Shown one piece after another: positions 34,769 to 44,785 of a DNA stretch of 64,000 bases. This DNA is from Porogramme epimiltina. Taxonomy: Eukaryota; Basidiomycota; Agaricomycetes; Polyporales; Polyporaceae. The stretch spans positions 62,001 to 126,000 of the forward strand of contig FTLJ01000163.1 of the NCBI GenBank assembly GCA_900155495.1. Reading direction: 5' to 3'. Position numbers and translations under genes: made by a program. A model generated the notes under the pieces. The model had not been told where the DNA came from. It saw only the letters and a program-made list of their open reading frames with translations, and did not search any database. Position 1 is the stretch's first letter. Each line of letters begins with the position of its first letter.

Positions 34769-35400
34769 TATAGGTGCGAGATAGTGGGAGATGCAGAGAC
34801 ATAAGTGGATGATGAAACTTGAGGATAGAGGCGGCACAGGCTGAACGAGGAACGACGGCAGAAAAAATAGATATATTGCGCATTGTGGACAGTACACGAA
34901 GCGATGCGCATCCTTACCACCACAAACTGCCACCCACGGACGCAACGAGATTGGTTCATGGACACTACCCGGACACCGTCTGCGTAAGTAACGCTCTGTA
35001 TGACAAGGCGCTATGTTTGCTCACCTAAAATCAAGATTCGCTTCCCCAATATCCAAATTTTCTGCAGCATCCTACTCCCCCCCATGGTCGGTGCACCCTT
35101 GGCCGCGGCGTTCCCTAATACTGTCGCCTACGTCTATCTTGGTAGCCTTCAAAGGGTAAGACGTCGGGAAGCGGTAGGAAGCCGTAGCGTCCGACTGTTA
35201 CGAACCGTTCAGCAAGTTTGAGAGATTTTGAGAGACGATGGGGGCAGAGATGCAGAAGCAGAGGTGGGAAGATGAGAAAAGTTAAAACACACTCCCGCCA
35301 AACGATGACCTGGGTGCAAGGCTCCACGCGACCCGCTGGTGCTTCGTTCCCAAATTGAGGCTCCGCTTCGAGGGCGCCCAAGGTCACGTGGAGGCCGATT
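34769..35400 (-). repeat. Repeat copy R2 with intron-like structure on the minus strand
   Basis: Downstream of copy 2. The minus strand carries a short ATG frame (MGGSRMLQKIWILGKR) running into a 45-nt GTGAGC-to-CGCAG intron-like segment at 34980-35024. The part from about 34950 to 35390 is related to 49.2-49.66 kb, and the part before it to R1 and R3. Confidence 0.5.
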
Positions 35401-37378
35401 AGGGCGCCAAACCGTATGTCGAGCAGCGCCGCTCGCCAGGCGGCGCCGTTGTTTTTCTCCGTCACCGAGCATGACTGGCGAGACGGCATCCACTGTGCCA
35501 CAATCATCTGCTCATGCACAGGACAACGAGCAGGATGTACCCAGTCGCGGCCCCGAGCAATGCTAGCACCACCCTCGCATCATCGGATTCCCTCTTCCGT
35601 CTAGTGTAATGGAACGGCACGCAGCCGGCGGCCTCTCCCCCTTAGGCCTTGGCTACCAACCACGGCCGCAAACCGCCAACGGCCACCTTTTCCAGAGATC
35701 AGAAGTACCTATAAGCATCCTTGTTCCTTCCCAAGTGCTTCTCTTGATGCTGCTACCTTTCACAGAGATTCCCAAACACGACTAACATTACACCCTCTGA
35801 AGAGAAGGTGGAAAGAAGGTTCACAAATCACAATTTGCTCTTATATTCGTAGGAGCAGCTCTTCACCATATGTAAGAGAACTTCTCGACTTCTTGAAGCT
35901 CATTCTGATGGCATCTTGCCAGGTGTGGCGTCATCTGCCTTTTGCAACTTGACAGACTTGTAGGTTCGCAGCTCACATCAGACGCGAGCAAAGGATGAGG
36001 ATGCCTCTAGATCTAGTATCAAGATTCGTCAGCAGCCACGCACACAAGATCCGCTGCCCGCTCACCTGCCACCCATAACGTGGTTTCGCATCGTCGCATA
36101 CAGGACCGGAGGCCCGCCGCGGCGCTGAGTCGTTCTGAGCAGTCGAGCTGAAAATAGCGCAGACCGAGGGTGTACAGAGCCTCAGGGGCGGAATGTGCGC
36201 GAACGTGAAGGACAAGTGAGTGCGTGGCGCGCCTGTACCCTGCCCCCCGCAATCTCACGCCCGCCCGGGATCGAGGATATAGTGAAGGACGCGCTCTCAC
36301 GCGTGACGGCCTCACGCTCAAGATCGCGCCCGCGACAATCGCAGCCATCGCCAGTGGCTCTCTCGCTAACCACGGCGCCTCCTTCGCCCGTATTCCGTCG
36401 CTGAAGCGCGCCCGCAAGCCGTCCGCGGGCATACTACCCGAACGGGAGCTCGTCCCGGAGCATGTGACATGCGTTCGCGTCGACATAGCAGGATGGCACA
36501 GCGAAGGCGGTCGTTGCGGGCGCGTCGCGGATTGTAGGGAGCATACGCGCTCTGTACAAGGGCGCGGTGCTGACAATGGTCTCTAGATCAAGCAGCCGCC
36601 GAAACGGCGGGTGGTGATAGTGGGGGGTGTCCTGCTACATCGCGTAGCGAGCACGTTCGCAGGGTGAGTGGCGGGCGGGGGCTGCCGTTGTAGGTTGCGG
36701 GTGCTGACATACCACGCGAGGGTTTTCTCAGAGGAAATGTCTCCCGGCGTTGAAGATGAAGCTCGCGGTGGCACCCTCGAGGGTACCGCCACTGTAACTC
36801 AAATTTAAGTACGCCTCCGCATCATGGTCAAGGAGTGCAATGACGTGGATGCGAACTCATACGAGACGGGTGAAGGGGGGCCTCCACTCGGAATCACTCG
36901 GATGTAGCAGTGATGCACCAGGTCACAGCGGATGCATGCCACTGGATTTAGTTTGTTCGGATTCACCAGGATGTATCCAAAAAAGGGTTTTTACACATGG
37001 ATTCACCCCTCTACGTGGTGCAGATACTGATTTATACATCGTAGTCGTACTCATTTCTTTAGATTGTGTACACTAGCCGGAAGGTTACGGAGAGCTTGAC
37101 GTTAGGATGCCATAAGGTGGACCAGGCACTCAGGTAAGTTGACAGATGATATGAGCTCCGTGACATTGAACAAAAAGTCACCATGCGACTACGTCGTCAC
37201 GAGACAGGGATAACTCAGGGAATAGTACAGATGTCGCGGGTGCGCTGCAACATCGTGGATCATTCCGCGTTAACACATCGAGTGCGCGGTGAAAATGCGC
37301 TCCGTCGAGTAAGGTATATATGCTGGGCATCAATGTGGCATCCCACACTGGCAACATCTCCACGCAACGCCCTCTACC
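35401..37378. other. Spacer between copies 2 and 3
   Basis: Several GC-rich open frames at 36.0-36.6 kb overlap one another on both strands without recognisable domains, so I call no gene. From about 37020 the sequence is homologous to the upstream flanks of copies 1 and 2, including a TATA-like GGTATATAT just before 37320. Confidence 0.4.
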
Positions 37379-38348
37379 ATGCCCACCAATACAAGTCCGA
37401 GTGGCCAAGGCCCATCTAACAGCTCCGGGTATACTCTCTCTTCGGCCCCAGAACGCGAGCTCTTCTGACCCTCTTGATAGGCCGCGTGACCCCCCGGAGC
37501 ACTGGCACTCCCACGTGAAGCCGACATGCGTGCGCGACGCCCTCGAGTTCATCTTCATGATCCTCTTCGCGGTCGCATTAGGAAACCCCGACCCCGATGT
37601 CCTGTGGGAGACGTTGAGAGACGAGGACGCCTTCAAGGAGGAAAGGCGCGCCCTCGTGGACCGCCTCAATACCATCTCCGTCGTCGTGCGTCTAGTGCTC
37701 CCCTCCATGCCGCACCACCCCACCCGGAGACACACTAACGTGCATCTACGCGCAGGGGGGCCTCATTCTCGCGTCGATCTCCGCGTTTATCACCACCGTA
37801 CCGCCCGCGGCAGGGCTGCTCGACTACACCCGACGTGGGCCGTACATCTGTTTGTGCGCCGCGTTCGGCATCCTCCTCGGCGCCCTCATCGTCGCGTCCG
37901 CAGATGTGTACGTGCTCTCGACGATCTCCCCGAAGTGGATGCGCAATGTGAGTGCCCCCGGTGTATCTACGTGTTCGTGGGTGGCTGAGAATGGCGTGCG
38001 CTTGGGCCGTAGGTGCTGATGGGGACGCGCTGGCGTATGTTGTGCTCTCTCGTCCTCCTCGTGTACCCGTTCTTCGCCGTCGGGGCTGGGTCTGCCGTTG
38101 CAGTGCTGGGTGAGTGCAGGATTGGCCACGCGCGTGTGTCACGGTGCACTCACGATGAGCCTTGCGCTACAGGGCTGCTCGCTGTCGCGTGGTCGTCGGG
38201 CGACGAACTCGTGCATATCGGGGTTCTTTTCGTGCTCCTTGTTCCCGCATCGTTGGCCTTCTTACTCCTGTTCGCCGTGAGGCCCCGTTCCCAGGGTCCG
38301 GACCTTGAACAGGAAAAGCCTAGCAGTACTCCCGGCAATCAACGCTGA
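37379..38348 (+). pseudogene. Uncharacterised multi-spanning membrane protein, copy 3, broken near the start
   Basis: Exons 2 to 4 (37756..37947, 38013..38109, 38173..38348) are intact, with the same lengths as in copy 1 (192, 97, 176 nt), and encode the usual core (ITTVPPAAGLLDYTRRGPYI). The ATG that aligns with the start codons of copies 1 and 2 is at 37379. Its frame meets a stop within about 30 codons, while the conserved part (SSSDPLDRPRDPPEHWHS, then KPTCVRDALEFIFMIL) lies in another frame. The N-terminal tail is also shortened. An ATG at 37320 is in the conserved frame, but it overlaps the TATA-like sequence and would add unrelated residues. A degraded copy is the simpler reading; use of the upstream ATG is possible. 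Confidence 0.6.
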
Positions 38349-38708
38349 CATCATTTCCAACTAGTATATACTGCTTGTGGGCGTAGAAATAGCAGGACTC
38401 GGAGTTATGAGGAGTTAAGAGGAATTAGTCGTTACAAGAGACCATTGTACTTGCTGATACTTCAAGAGTTCTTGTTTTAGGAAGGGTTGAGCTGGAGCAC
38501 TGACTATAGGGAGGACGGCGTGGCCGACGACGAGAAAAGACGTGTTAAATGCATGCAGTGTTTGACTAATGAAAGGAGCCTAGCGATGTGCTCGTGAGAA
38601 CTCAGAAGATCTAAAAATACTATGGAGAGATCCTAATCACATATGCCGGGAGTAGCAAAAGGATTGTTGGCGAGGTTTCGAAACGCTGACAATTGAAAGC
38701 GAATGACA

Positions 38709-38990
38709 TGGCCTTACCGCGTAAGTCGGGGATAGTGGGAGACATAGGGACCGTAGACGATGAAATCTTGTGGATAGATGGGGGAGCACTAAGGAATGGA
38801 GAGATAAATATATTGCGCACGGTGGAGAGTACATGACGCGAGGTCACTATATGTATGCTACTATCGCCAAGCACCCAACGCCGCAACGGGCTGGTGTCAT
38901 CAATATGTATCCGAAACTGCTAGACACCGTTTACGTAAGTAATGATACGAAGAACGATGAACCACGTTGACTCACCTAGTTGAAACTCAC
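38709..38990 (-). repeat. Repeat copy R3, downstream of copy 3
   Basis: Matches R1 closely in the block containing CGCACGGTGGAGAGTACAT and the later GTAAGTAATGATACGAAGAA segment. The minus-strand donor-like GTGAGTCAACG is present, but the acceptor AG found in R1, R2 and R4 is altered (GTAAAC). Confidence 0.5.
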
Positions 38991-39951
38991 ATCCCCGAGA
39001 TCCAAAACCTATGCTGCCTATCATAACCACCACCACGCGAGACCCATGGGTGCGCTGCTTCTCGAAGTCATGTCTGGCCCCAGGGTTTATCTTAGTTCAT
39101 AGTGACTGATCTGACGAGATCCTACAGTGCCGCTCGATCGTTCGTCCAGTTTTTGATCGGACCTGGGCACAGTCTTCGGGGGTCATGGCGAAGGTGCGGA
39201 AGCAGGTCGAGAGGGCAAGACGATAGTCGGACGTTGCTGGTGGCTGCCAGTGAAGCCGCCACACTCGCGGAAATGATGGCCCTGATGGGCGCCTCCAAGC
39301 TCTCGCGTCGCTCCGCCGGGTGCCCACTCCCTTGGTCCCCCGGGGTTCACCCTTTCTTTCCCAGTCCTGCTTAACGAACACAGTCTCTACGAGCATGTAC
39401 TGGCAACAACCAATGTCGCTCGGCCACATGTACGCTATCCGGCATCTGTAAGGCAACACTGGGTAAGTTGGACATAGAATGCCGCCTCTGCGCAGCCAGG
39501 TATCGTAATGCTACACAAGAGTCAATGAAATAGCTGTCTTCTGTGCACACGCCCACGAGCCTTGGGAATCTTTCCGCACTACGCTCGCCCTCTGCGACTA
39601 GAAGCACCTCCTCGAGCTTACCCCACGGAACTCTTTCGATTCCCGAGCTCCTAGCAGCTCTACTAGGGCAACCTGAGATTATCGACAGAACCCGTCAACG
39701 GTCAGGCACGCTCCGCCCTGCCAGCACTGGGCCACACCCCGCCTCGGTGTACGGATACTCCCAAGCCTACCTCCGGTGCTGTGCTCCCGCGCGGAGCAGG
39801 AACAGACGACGCTGATCGAAGCCTTCCCCGCGAGCTGACGAAGCTGGTCGCCGTGAGCGCACAGCGTCCGATCGACGTCGGCTACCGCGGGTGGTTCTGC
39901 GCTTGTTGGACGTGTGTGACCGCCCGACGTCACACACCGGGGCTTACCACT

Positions 39952-40081
39952 TTCTCGTAACAAGATCTATTCTAGTTTCAAGGGCCACAGAAAGTAGAAC
40001 CAACCAATCAGATCCATTCTTTCACTTTTCGGGGGTCCCAATTTCCCCCAGAACAACAATCGCCGATCTGGTTACGAGAAA
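39952..40081. mobile_element. MITE-like element, 130 bp, 17-bp terminal inverted repeats
   Basis: Left end TTTCTCGTAACAAGATC and right end GATCTGGTTACGAGAAA are inverted copies with one mismatch. The interior is AT-richer than the flanks and has no coding capacity. The related segment at 51.7-51.85 kb lacks it. I could not identify a clear target-site duplication. Confidence 0.55.
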
Positions 40082-40509
40082 CAGTAACAGAATGTGGGTT
40101 TATTTTTCTTATTCTATATCTCTGTCCACATAAACTATTATTTGAGAAAATGATCGAAAAGGTCTGCAACCCCGTGTGTCGGCGGGCACCACCGTGGCAC
40201 CACGAGTGCCGCCGGGCGCATTGCCGCCCATGGCGGCGATAGCGGGCGCGCAGCCTGAGGCCGGGATGTGATAAGTCATGATCTGACTCGACGGCGGACA
40301 CGGATCCGCCACCTGGAAGCCGCGCAGGGCATTATACACTCGGGTAGGCGTGCGGCAGTTCGAGATGTGCGTGTAACTAGTTGCTACACTGTGGAGGGGG
40401 GAGGAGAAAACAATGTGTGCGCGATACACTGGTATACCTTCCGTACAACCAAAGATGCAGAGACATACAACGCCCTACACGCGGCGATCCCAAGCCCGTA
40501 GCGCAAAGA

Positions 40510-41325
40510 CTACCACCACGGGTACCGGTGGTAGTCCACGCCGTCCCGCACCCACACCTTCTCCCAGTCCCCGACGACCATCCGCGCGTCCTGCATCCAC
40601 GCCCCCGCGCACACCTTCTCCATGAACCACCGCACGTGCCGCGACCGCAGCAGCCACTTGTACCACCCGTAGTACTTCCACACGTACCCCGTGATCACCC
40701 GCGGGTTCACGTACACCCGCTCGAGCCCCATCACCCGCCGGAAGTCGTACGGGAGCAGGAAGCTCTCGCTCGAGTAGCACTCGCCGTCGACGCTCGCCCG
40801 GAACCGCAGCAGCACCGTCAACGCGGGGCTCCCCGCCTCTGCGGCGGAGGCCGCCCACGGGTGGCCCGCGGGTGGGGCGTGCCAGTGCGCGAGCGGGTCC
40901 GCCGAGAGCGTGCGGTTCCCGCGCAGGTGCACGGGGAGGAGCGGGTCCGCGGCGAACGCGACTATCCCATTCCAGCACGCGAACACGGGCACGGGCTCGA
41001 CCTTGCGCATGGCCGCCGCGTTCGCGGGCGCGCCGAAGAACGGCCAGTACGCCGCGGTGAGGCGCCCCGCCGCGTCACGCAGGACCCACATGTCGTACGC
41101 GCCGCGGTCCATATGGACGGGAAGGCGGGCTCCCAGGAGCCCTTGATGATCTCGAGGAGATCCCTGTGGACCCGGCGGTAGATAAGGACGGCGAAGACGG
41201 TTTGGGGAAGCAGCGGGAGACAGATAATGAAGAAGGCACAGCCGTCGAGGAGGCATGCAATGTTCTGCGTGTGTGCGAGGAGCTGGACGCCACTACGAAC
41301 GCCGTGGCAGGCAAGGGTAAGACAT
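40510..41325 (-). pseudogene. GT69 (Cap59/CMT1-like) glycosyltransferase pseudogene
   Basis: Degraded duplicate of the intact gene at 52.0-53.7 kb. Two lesions are visible. First, one extra C in the fourth codon after the aligned ATG at 41325 shifts the frame (TCTTACCC versus TCGTACC). Second, an internal deletion of about 850 bp joins WEPAFPSIW to AYDMWVLRDAAGRLTAAYWP and removes the second and third hydrophobic segments and the NDV metal-site region. The remaining C-terminal frame is well preserved (FACWNGIVAFAADPLLPVHL, RASVDGECYSSESFLLPYDF, NPRVITGYVWKYYGW) and keeps its stop at 40510, so decay is fairly recent. Confidence 0.85.
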
Positions 41326-41488
41326 GCACGAAGAGGAGCGGCGTTCGGCCGGGGCGAAGGTCCTAGTCGTGGCGAGGGGACGAGAGTTGTACGGAGGAGA
41401 GCATCTACAAGCGGGGCCGGTGAGTGATGGGGATGGTCAAAGAATTCCAAGGAGCGTACGAGTTGCAAGAGATAGGTGTTTTGAGGAT

Positions 41489-41502
41489 AACAAACGGCCG
41501 GT
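41489..41502. repeat. Left target-site duplication of the retroposon
   Basis: AACAAACGGCCGGT, identical to the 14 bases at 42157-42170 directly after the poly(A) tract. Confidence 0.9.
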
Positions 41503-41513
41503 GGGGGGTAGGC

Positions 41514-41524
41514 TGGCGTAGTGG
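41514..41524 (+). promoter_or_regulatory. RNA polymerase III A box in the retroposon
   Basis: TGGCGTAGTGG fits the consensus TRGYNNARNNG at every position. Confidence 0.8.
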
Positions 41525-41568
41525 CAACCAGGCCCTTGTGGGGGATTCAGGATCAGCGGATGATCCCT

Positions 41569-41579
41569 GGTTCGATCCC
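41569..41579 (+). promoter_or_regulatory. RNA polymerase III B box in the retroposon
   Basis: GGTTCGATCCC fits the consensus GGTTCGANNCC at every position and lies 45 nt after the A box. Confidence 0.85.
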
Positions 41580-42156
41580 CCTTGCCCCCTCCCTTGGACA
41601 TCGCTTGGTGTTCGAGGTTCAGCCGCCCCGACTACATCACGGCCCGGAAGGGCAGTCGGGACCTACCGGAGCCAAGTACATCACGTGCATCCCTCCTGTC
41701 GGGTCACACAGGGGTTATCGGCATCGCATCTCGGGCTTTGGCCCCATCAAGCACAATCTTACCACATAAAGACCATCGGCGTAGCCCGGCCGACCTGCCC
41801 GCTGCGGTGTGGGAACCCGTGGCGGTGTCCGGCCCGCGCACAACCGGACCGAGGAGCAGGTGTAACCAATGGCAGTGGGGTTCGGCTTCGGGGGGCTCGG
41901 GAGCATCAGTCCGGGCCCGGCAGGCAGTGGAACGACGGACTTTCGAACGGCTTAGTAAGGAGTGTCACGCGCCCCCGGATCTCTCCGTGATGTACGATTA
42001 CATACACATTTACATAAGCTACCTCAGATAGCTTCCCTTACTGTCCAGTGATCACTATGCTTTGTATGCCGTATCAGTAACCTCGTTTGTGACGTCTACC
42101 ATAAGGCTCGGCCTTCGAGGACAATAAACATGGATTACAAAAAAAAAAAAAAAAAA

Positions 42157-42170
42157 AACAAACGGCCGGT
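42157..42170. repeat. Right target-site duplication of the retroposon
   Basis: AACAAACGGCCGGT, identical to 41489-41502. The sequence then continues with the duplicated locus (GGAGGGAAGGTCGGG). Confidence 0.9.
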
Positions 42171-42260
42171 TTGGAGGGAAGGTCGGGGCCCGCGGGGACA
42201 GCGAGAAAAGCTACGGCGATGGCAGACGGCGGCGAAGAGGGGTTACCTTAGCCTTGGGTG

Positions 42261-42939
42261 CTTACCATGCTGACTGACAACCGGCATCATGGAAGCATAG
42301 GTTTCCAAGCGCCATAAAAAACCAAGAAAATCCTGTCTACCAGTGTTGCAAGGGTGGTTGAATGCAGACAACATGGCACAGTATGGTCGGAGATTACAAC
42401 TAGCGAGAGGCCAGCCCTGTACCGGGTCGTCAATGACGATATTCCTACGCTTTTCCAGTTTTCGACCGCTGTCTGGATAGTGTCTAAAGTTGAGAGAAAA
42501 GAAATGACGTGTGTTTGTACTCGATGTGACAGAGTCGGCGAGCTAATAGTTGTCGAGAGGTTGGTTGTGATGGTTGGCTTCAAAGCGCATATTGAAATAT
42601 AATCATATTGTGAACGGTTCATTACTGATAGGCGCCCAAGAGAAAGTTGCCCACCCAATAGCCCTTTTCATCCCTTTTTACCTTGCACGATGCGAACACG
42701 GTGTCACATACAGCTTCGCTTTGGTTCCTGTACTTCCTGCGCCACAATCCTGGCCACCTCATTATCTGCACATTCCCAAGGATGCCGAACGCGCTAGAGA
42801 AGCCAGATGACGTTCGCGGTCAGGAGACTCTCACCAGCAAGCTTCAAGGTTACTTGCGCGGGGAGCGGAGCACCGCGGGTACCGCACTTATATAGCACAA
42901 CCTAAGTCCGTATTGCGTCTTTCGTCCCTCAAGCTCGTC
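42261..42939. other. Intergenic, 5' of the 2OG oxygenase gene
   Basis: No supportable gene; short overlapping frames only. A TATATAG lies near 42888, about 50 bp upstream of the oxygenase start. Confidence 0.45.
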
Positions 42940-44355
42940 ATGCCAGGACTGACAACGATACCACCGTTTCCCCAGGACGTGTTAACCTATCCCCTTGTCG
43001 TGGTCGACTATCAGCTCCTCAGGGCCGGAGATGTAAACGAAGTAAACAAGCTGTGGAAAGCCGCAACTGAACTAGGGTTCTGGTAGTGCGTACCAACCAT
43101 CCCCTTTCATGTCACCTGGTTCGAACGCCTCTCCCCTCTAGCCTCAAGAATCATGGTGCAGACGAGGAAGTCGAGGGCATGTTCGAGATGGGGCAGGAGA
43201 CGGTAGCTCTTCCACTTGAGGAAAAGCTGCCTTTTGAGCAAGGTGACGAGGGTGTTTCTTTCGGGTACGTCCTTCATCCACGTTTGGCTATATCGCCTCG
43301 CGATACCGACCGCATACACCAGCTACAAGGCTGCAGGAGCGCAGTTCACAGATGATCGAGGCACTCGCGATGTCACCGAGTTCGTGAATGTCTCTAAAGA
43401 TGATGCTCTCGCCTGGCCTGGTATGGCGCACCGCACGTACCCCTCGACCGTCAACGCGCGCATGGAGACCACTATCAAGCCGTTCGTCGAAAAGTCGCTC
43501 GCGATCAACAACTTCCTCATTGGCATCATGAATGACAAGCTGGGTCTCCCAAAGGGCACTCTAGCTTCGTTCCACAAGCCCTGGGAGCATAGCGGGTGTG
43601 TAGCGCGGGCTATTAGGGCGCCCCCTCATCCTAGTTTAGAGGCGAAGACGTTTTTAACCGCTCACACTGACTTTGGGTCCTTGGTTAGTACCAGTAATCG
43701 TCTACTACATGAGCACTCGCTAACCTAGATGTATCAGTCGTTCCTCCACAACCGTTTGGGCGGCTTACAGGTCCTCCCTCCTAACTCTGACAAGTGGTTC
43801 TACGTCAAGGTAAGCGCCTCCCTACTCGCATTCTATTCTTGCTCGCCGACGCTAATCCGCTCTAGCCCGTCCCTGGTCATGCGATCTGCAACATTGGAGA
43901 TACGTTGAACATCTTTTCCGGCGGAATCCTGCGCTCTAACATTCACCGCGTTGTGTAAGTCTCATTCTGCCTTACCTCCTCGCATCGATGGCATTGACCA
44001 CGGGAACTATAGTCCACCGCCGAAGGAACAGGGGCAGTACGAGCGCTATTCGGTCGTGTTCTTCACTCGTCCGAACTACACAGTCGAACTTCGTGCACTC
44101 GCCGATCAGAGCGAAGCTATCGCAGAGGCGGTGTCCCGCGCTCCTGCGGGGAAGTACACACCGGGCGAGACGGCTCAAGAATGGCTCATGCGGCGCGCCA
44201 AGGCTCAAAGGGTGACGAACTACCGTGTGAGTAGGCATGTTGCTAGGTACCGTTCTCAAAAGGCTGATAGTGCTGGACCGTGACAGGGACCTGAGAGCTG
44301 GAAGCTGCGGCGTGGGACCGAGGATACGACTATTCCGAACCATGGTAAGATCTGA
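42940..44355 (+). CDS. 2-oxoglutarate/Fe(II)-dependent dioxygenase (isopenicillin-N-synthase-like fold)
   Basis: Soluble non-haem iron oxygenase, 344 aa, substrate unknown. Exons: 42940..43085, 43142..43264, 43323..43595, 43635..43683, 43738..43809, 43866..43954, 44013..44226 and 44287..44355. The N-terminal DIOX_N part ends in ATELGFWYLKNHG. Iron ligands are His and Asp in LTAHTDFGS and the distal His in SNIHRVV. The 2-oxoglutarate anchor is RYSVVFFTRP (Arg-x-Ser). The block RLGGLQVLPP is typical of the jelly-roll core. The exon ending in TGGTA before a GTGCGT donor was preferred because it gives FWYLKNHG. At the end I read through a possible GTAAGA donor to the nearby TGA; splicing there would add about 33 residues. 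Confidence 0.88.
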
Positions 44356-44785
44356 GGGTTGCGAATACGTTCGTGGAAGTAGCATGCATGTATGTACAGT
44401 ATTTCTGCGAAACTCGATATAACTGTTCCTTTTTTCTTGACCTCCATGTGATCGGCGCGCTTTGATCCAATAGATTGTCAAGTCACAAATGTCACGCGGG
44501 CGCGTCGCGGGCACGCGCGACCAAGAACCAGAAGGTCAGGACCCCGTGCTGGTTCCCCTGAATGGTGCTGACGCGTGCATTTTCTATGCTGCTAGGGGGC
44601 CGATGCGCCGTGGCACCGAGTACCAGCACCAGGCCGCGTAGGGATGTTGTGACTTGTATAGATGATCTGTGCTCCATATTCTCTCGTAGTCTCGATGACA
44701 GTAACATATTTCCGTGAAATCATACATCAAACCCCTACGATCTATACGAGTCCAAGACCGCGCCTCGCTATAGAGGATGTCGTCC
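44356..44785. other. Convergent intergenic region
   Basis: Between the 3' ends of the oxygenase and MYND genes. Nothing recognised. Confidence 0.4.

Larger units (their letters stand above)
41503..42156 (+). mobile_element. tRNA-headed SINE-like retroposon, about 654 bp
   Basis: The 5' end folds like a tRNA: GGGGGTA (41504-41510) can pair with TTGCCCCC (41582-41589), and CTGG/CCAG forms a D-like arm. A perfect A box, TGGCGTAGTGG (41514-41524), and a perfect B box, GGTTCGATCCC (41569-41579), lie 45 nt apart as in RNA polymerase III genes. A body of about 550 bp without a long reading frame follows, then AATAAA at 42123-42128 and a run of about 19 A residues. The element is flanked by a 14-bp direct repeat. 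The duplicate locus near 53.96 kb shows the uninterrupted target (ACAAACAGCCGGG), so the insertion postdates the duplication. Confidence 0.9.
39680..42260. repeat. Segmental duplication, copy 1 (contains GT69 pseudogene, partner at 51.49-54.06 kb)
   Basis: Begins around CAGGCACGCTCC and continues through GCTGTGCTCCCGCGCG, GAACAGACGACGCTGATCG, GTCGACGTCGGCTACCGCG-like and TGGTATACCTTCCGTAC blocks that all recur at 51.49-52.0 kb. The GT69 pseudogene follows. It ends with GCAGACGGCGGCGAAGAGG, matching 54.02 kb. Relative to the partner it has three insertions (39952-40081, 40289-40382, 41503-42156) and one large deletion. Confidence 0.75.

Noticed and set aside
36019..36660. Overlapping open frames on both strands, including one with RRVVIVGG resembling the start of a flavoprotein dinucleotide-binding fold
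   Set aside because: No further flavoprotein motif follows, frames on both strands are equally open, and the composition is GC-rich; at most a worn fragment.
42287..42658. 123-codon minus-strand open frame
   Set aside because: No recognisable motif, overlaps another open frame on the plus strand, and lies in an otherwise empty spacer.
43118..43129. B-box-like GGTTCGAACGCC in intron 1 of the oxygenase gene
   Set aside because: No A box, no cloverleaf and no repeat boundaries; chance match in a short intron.
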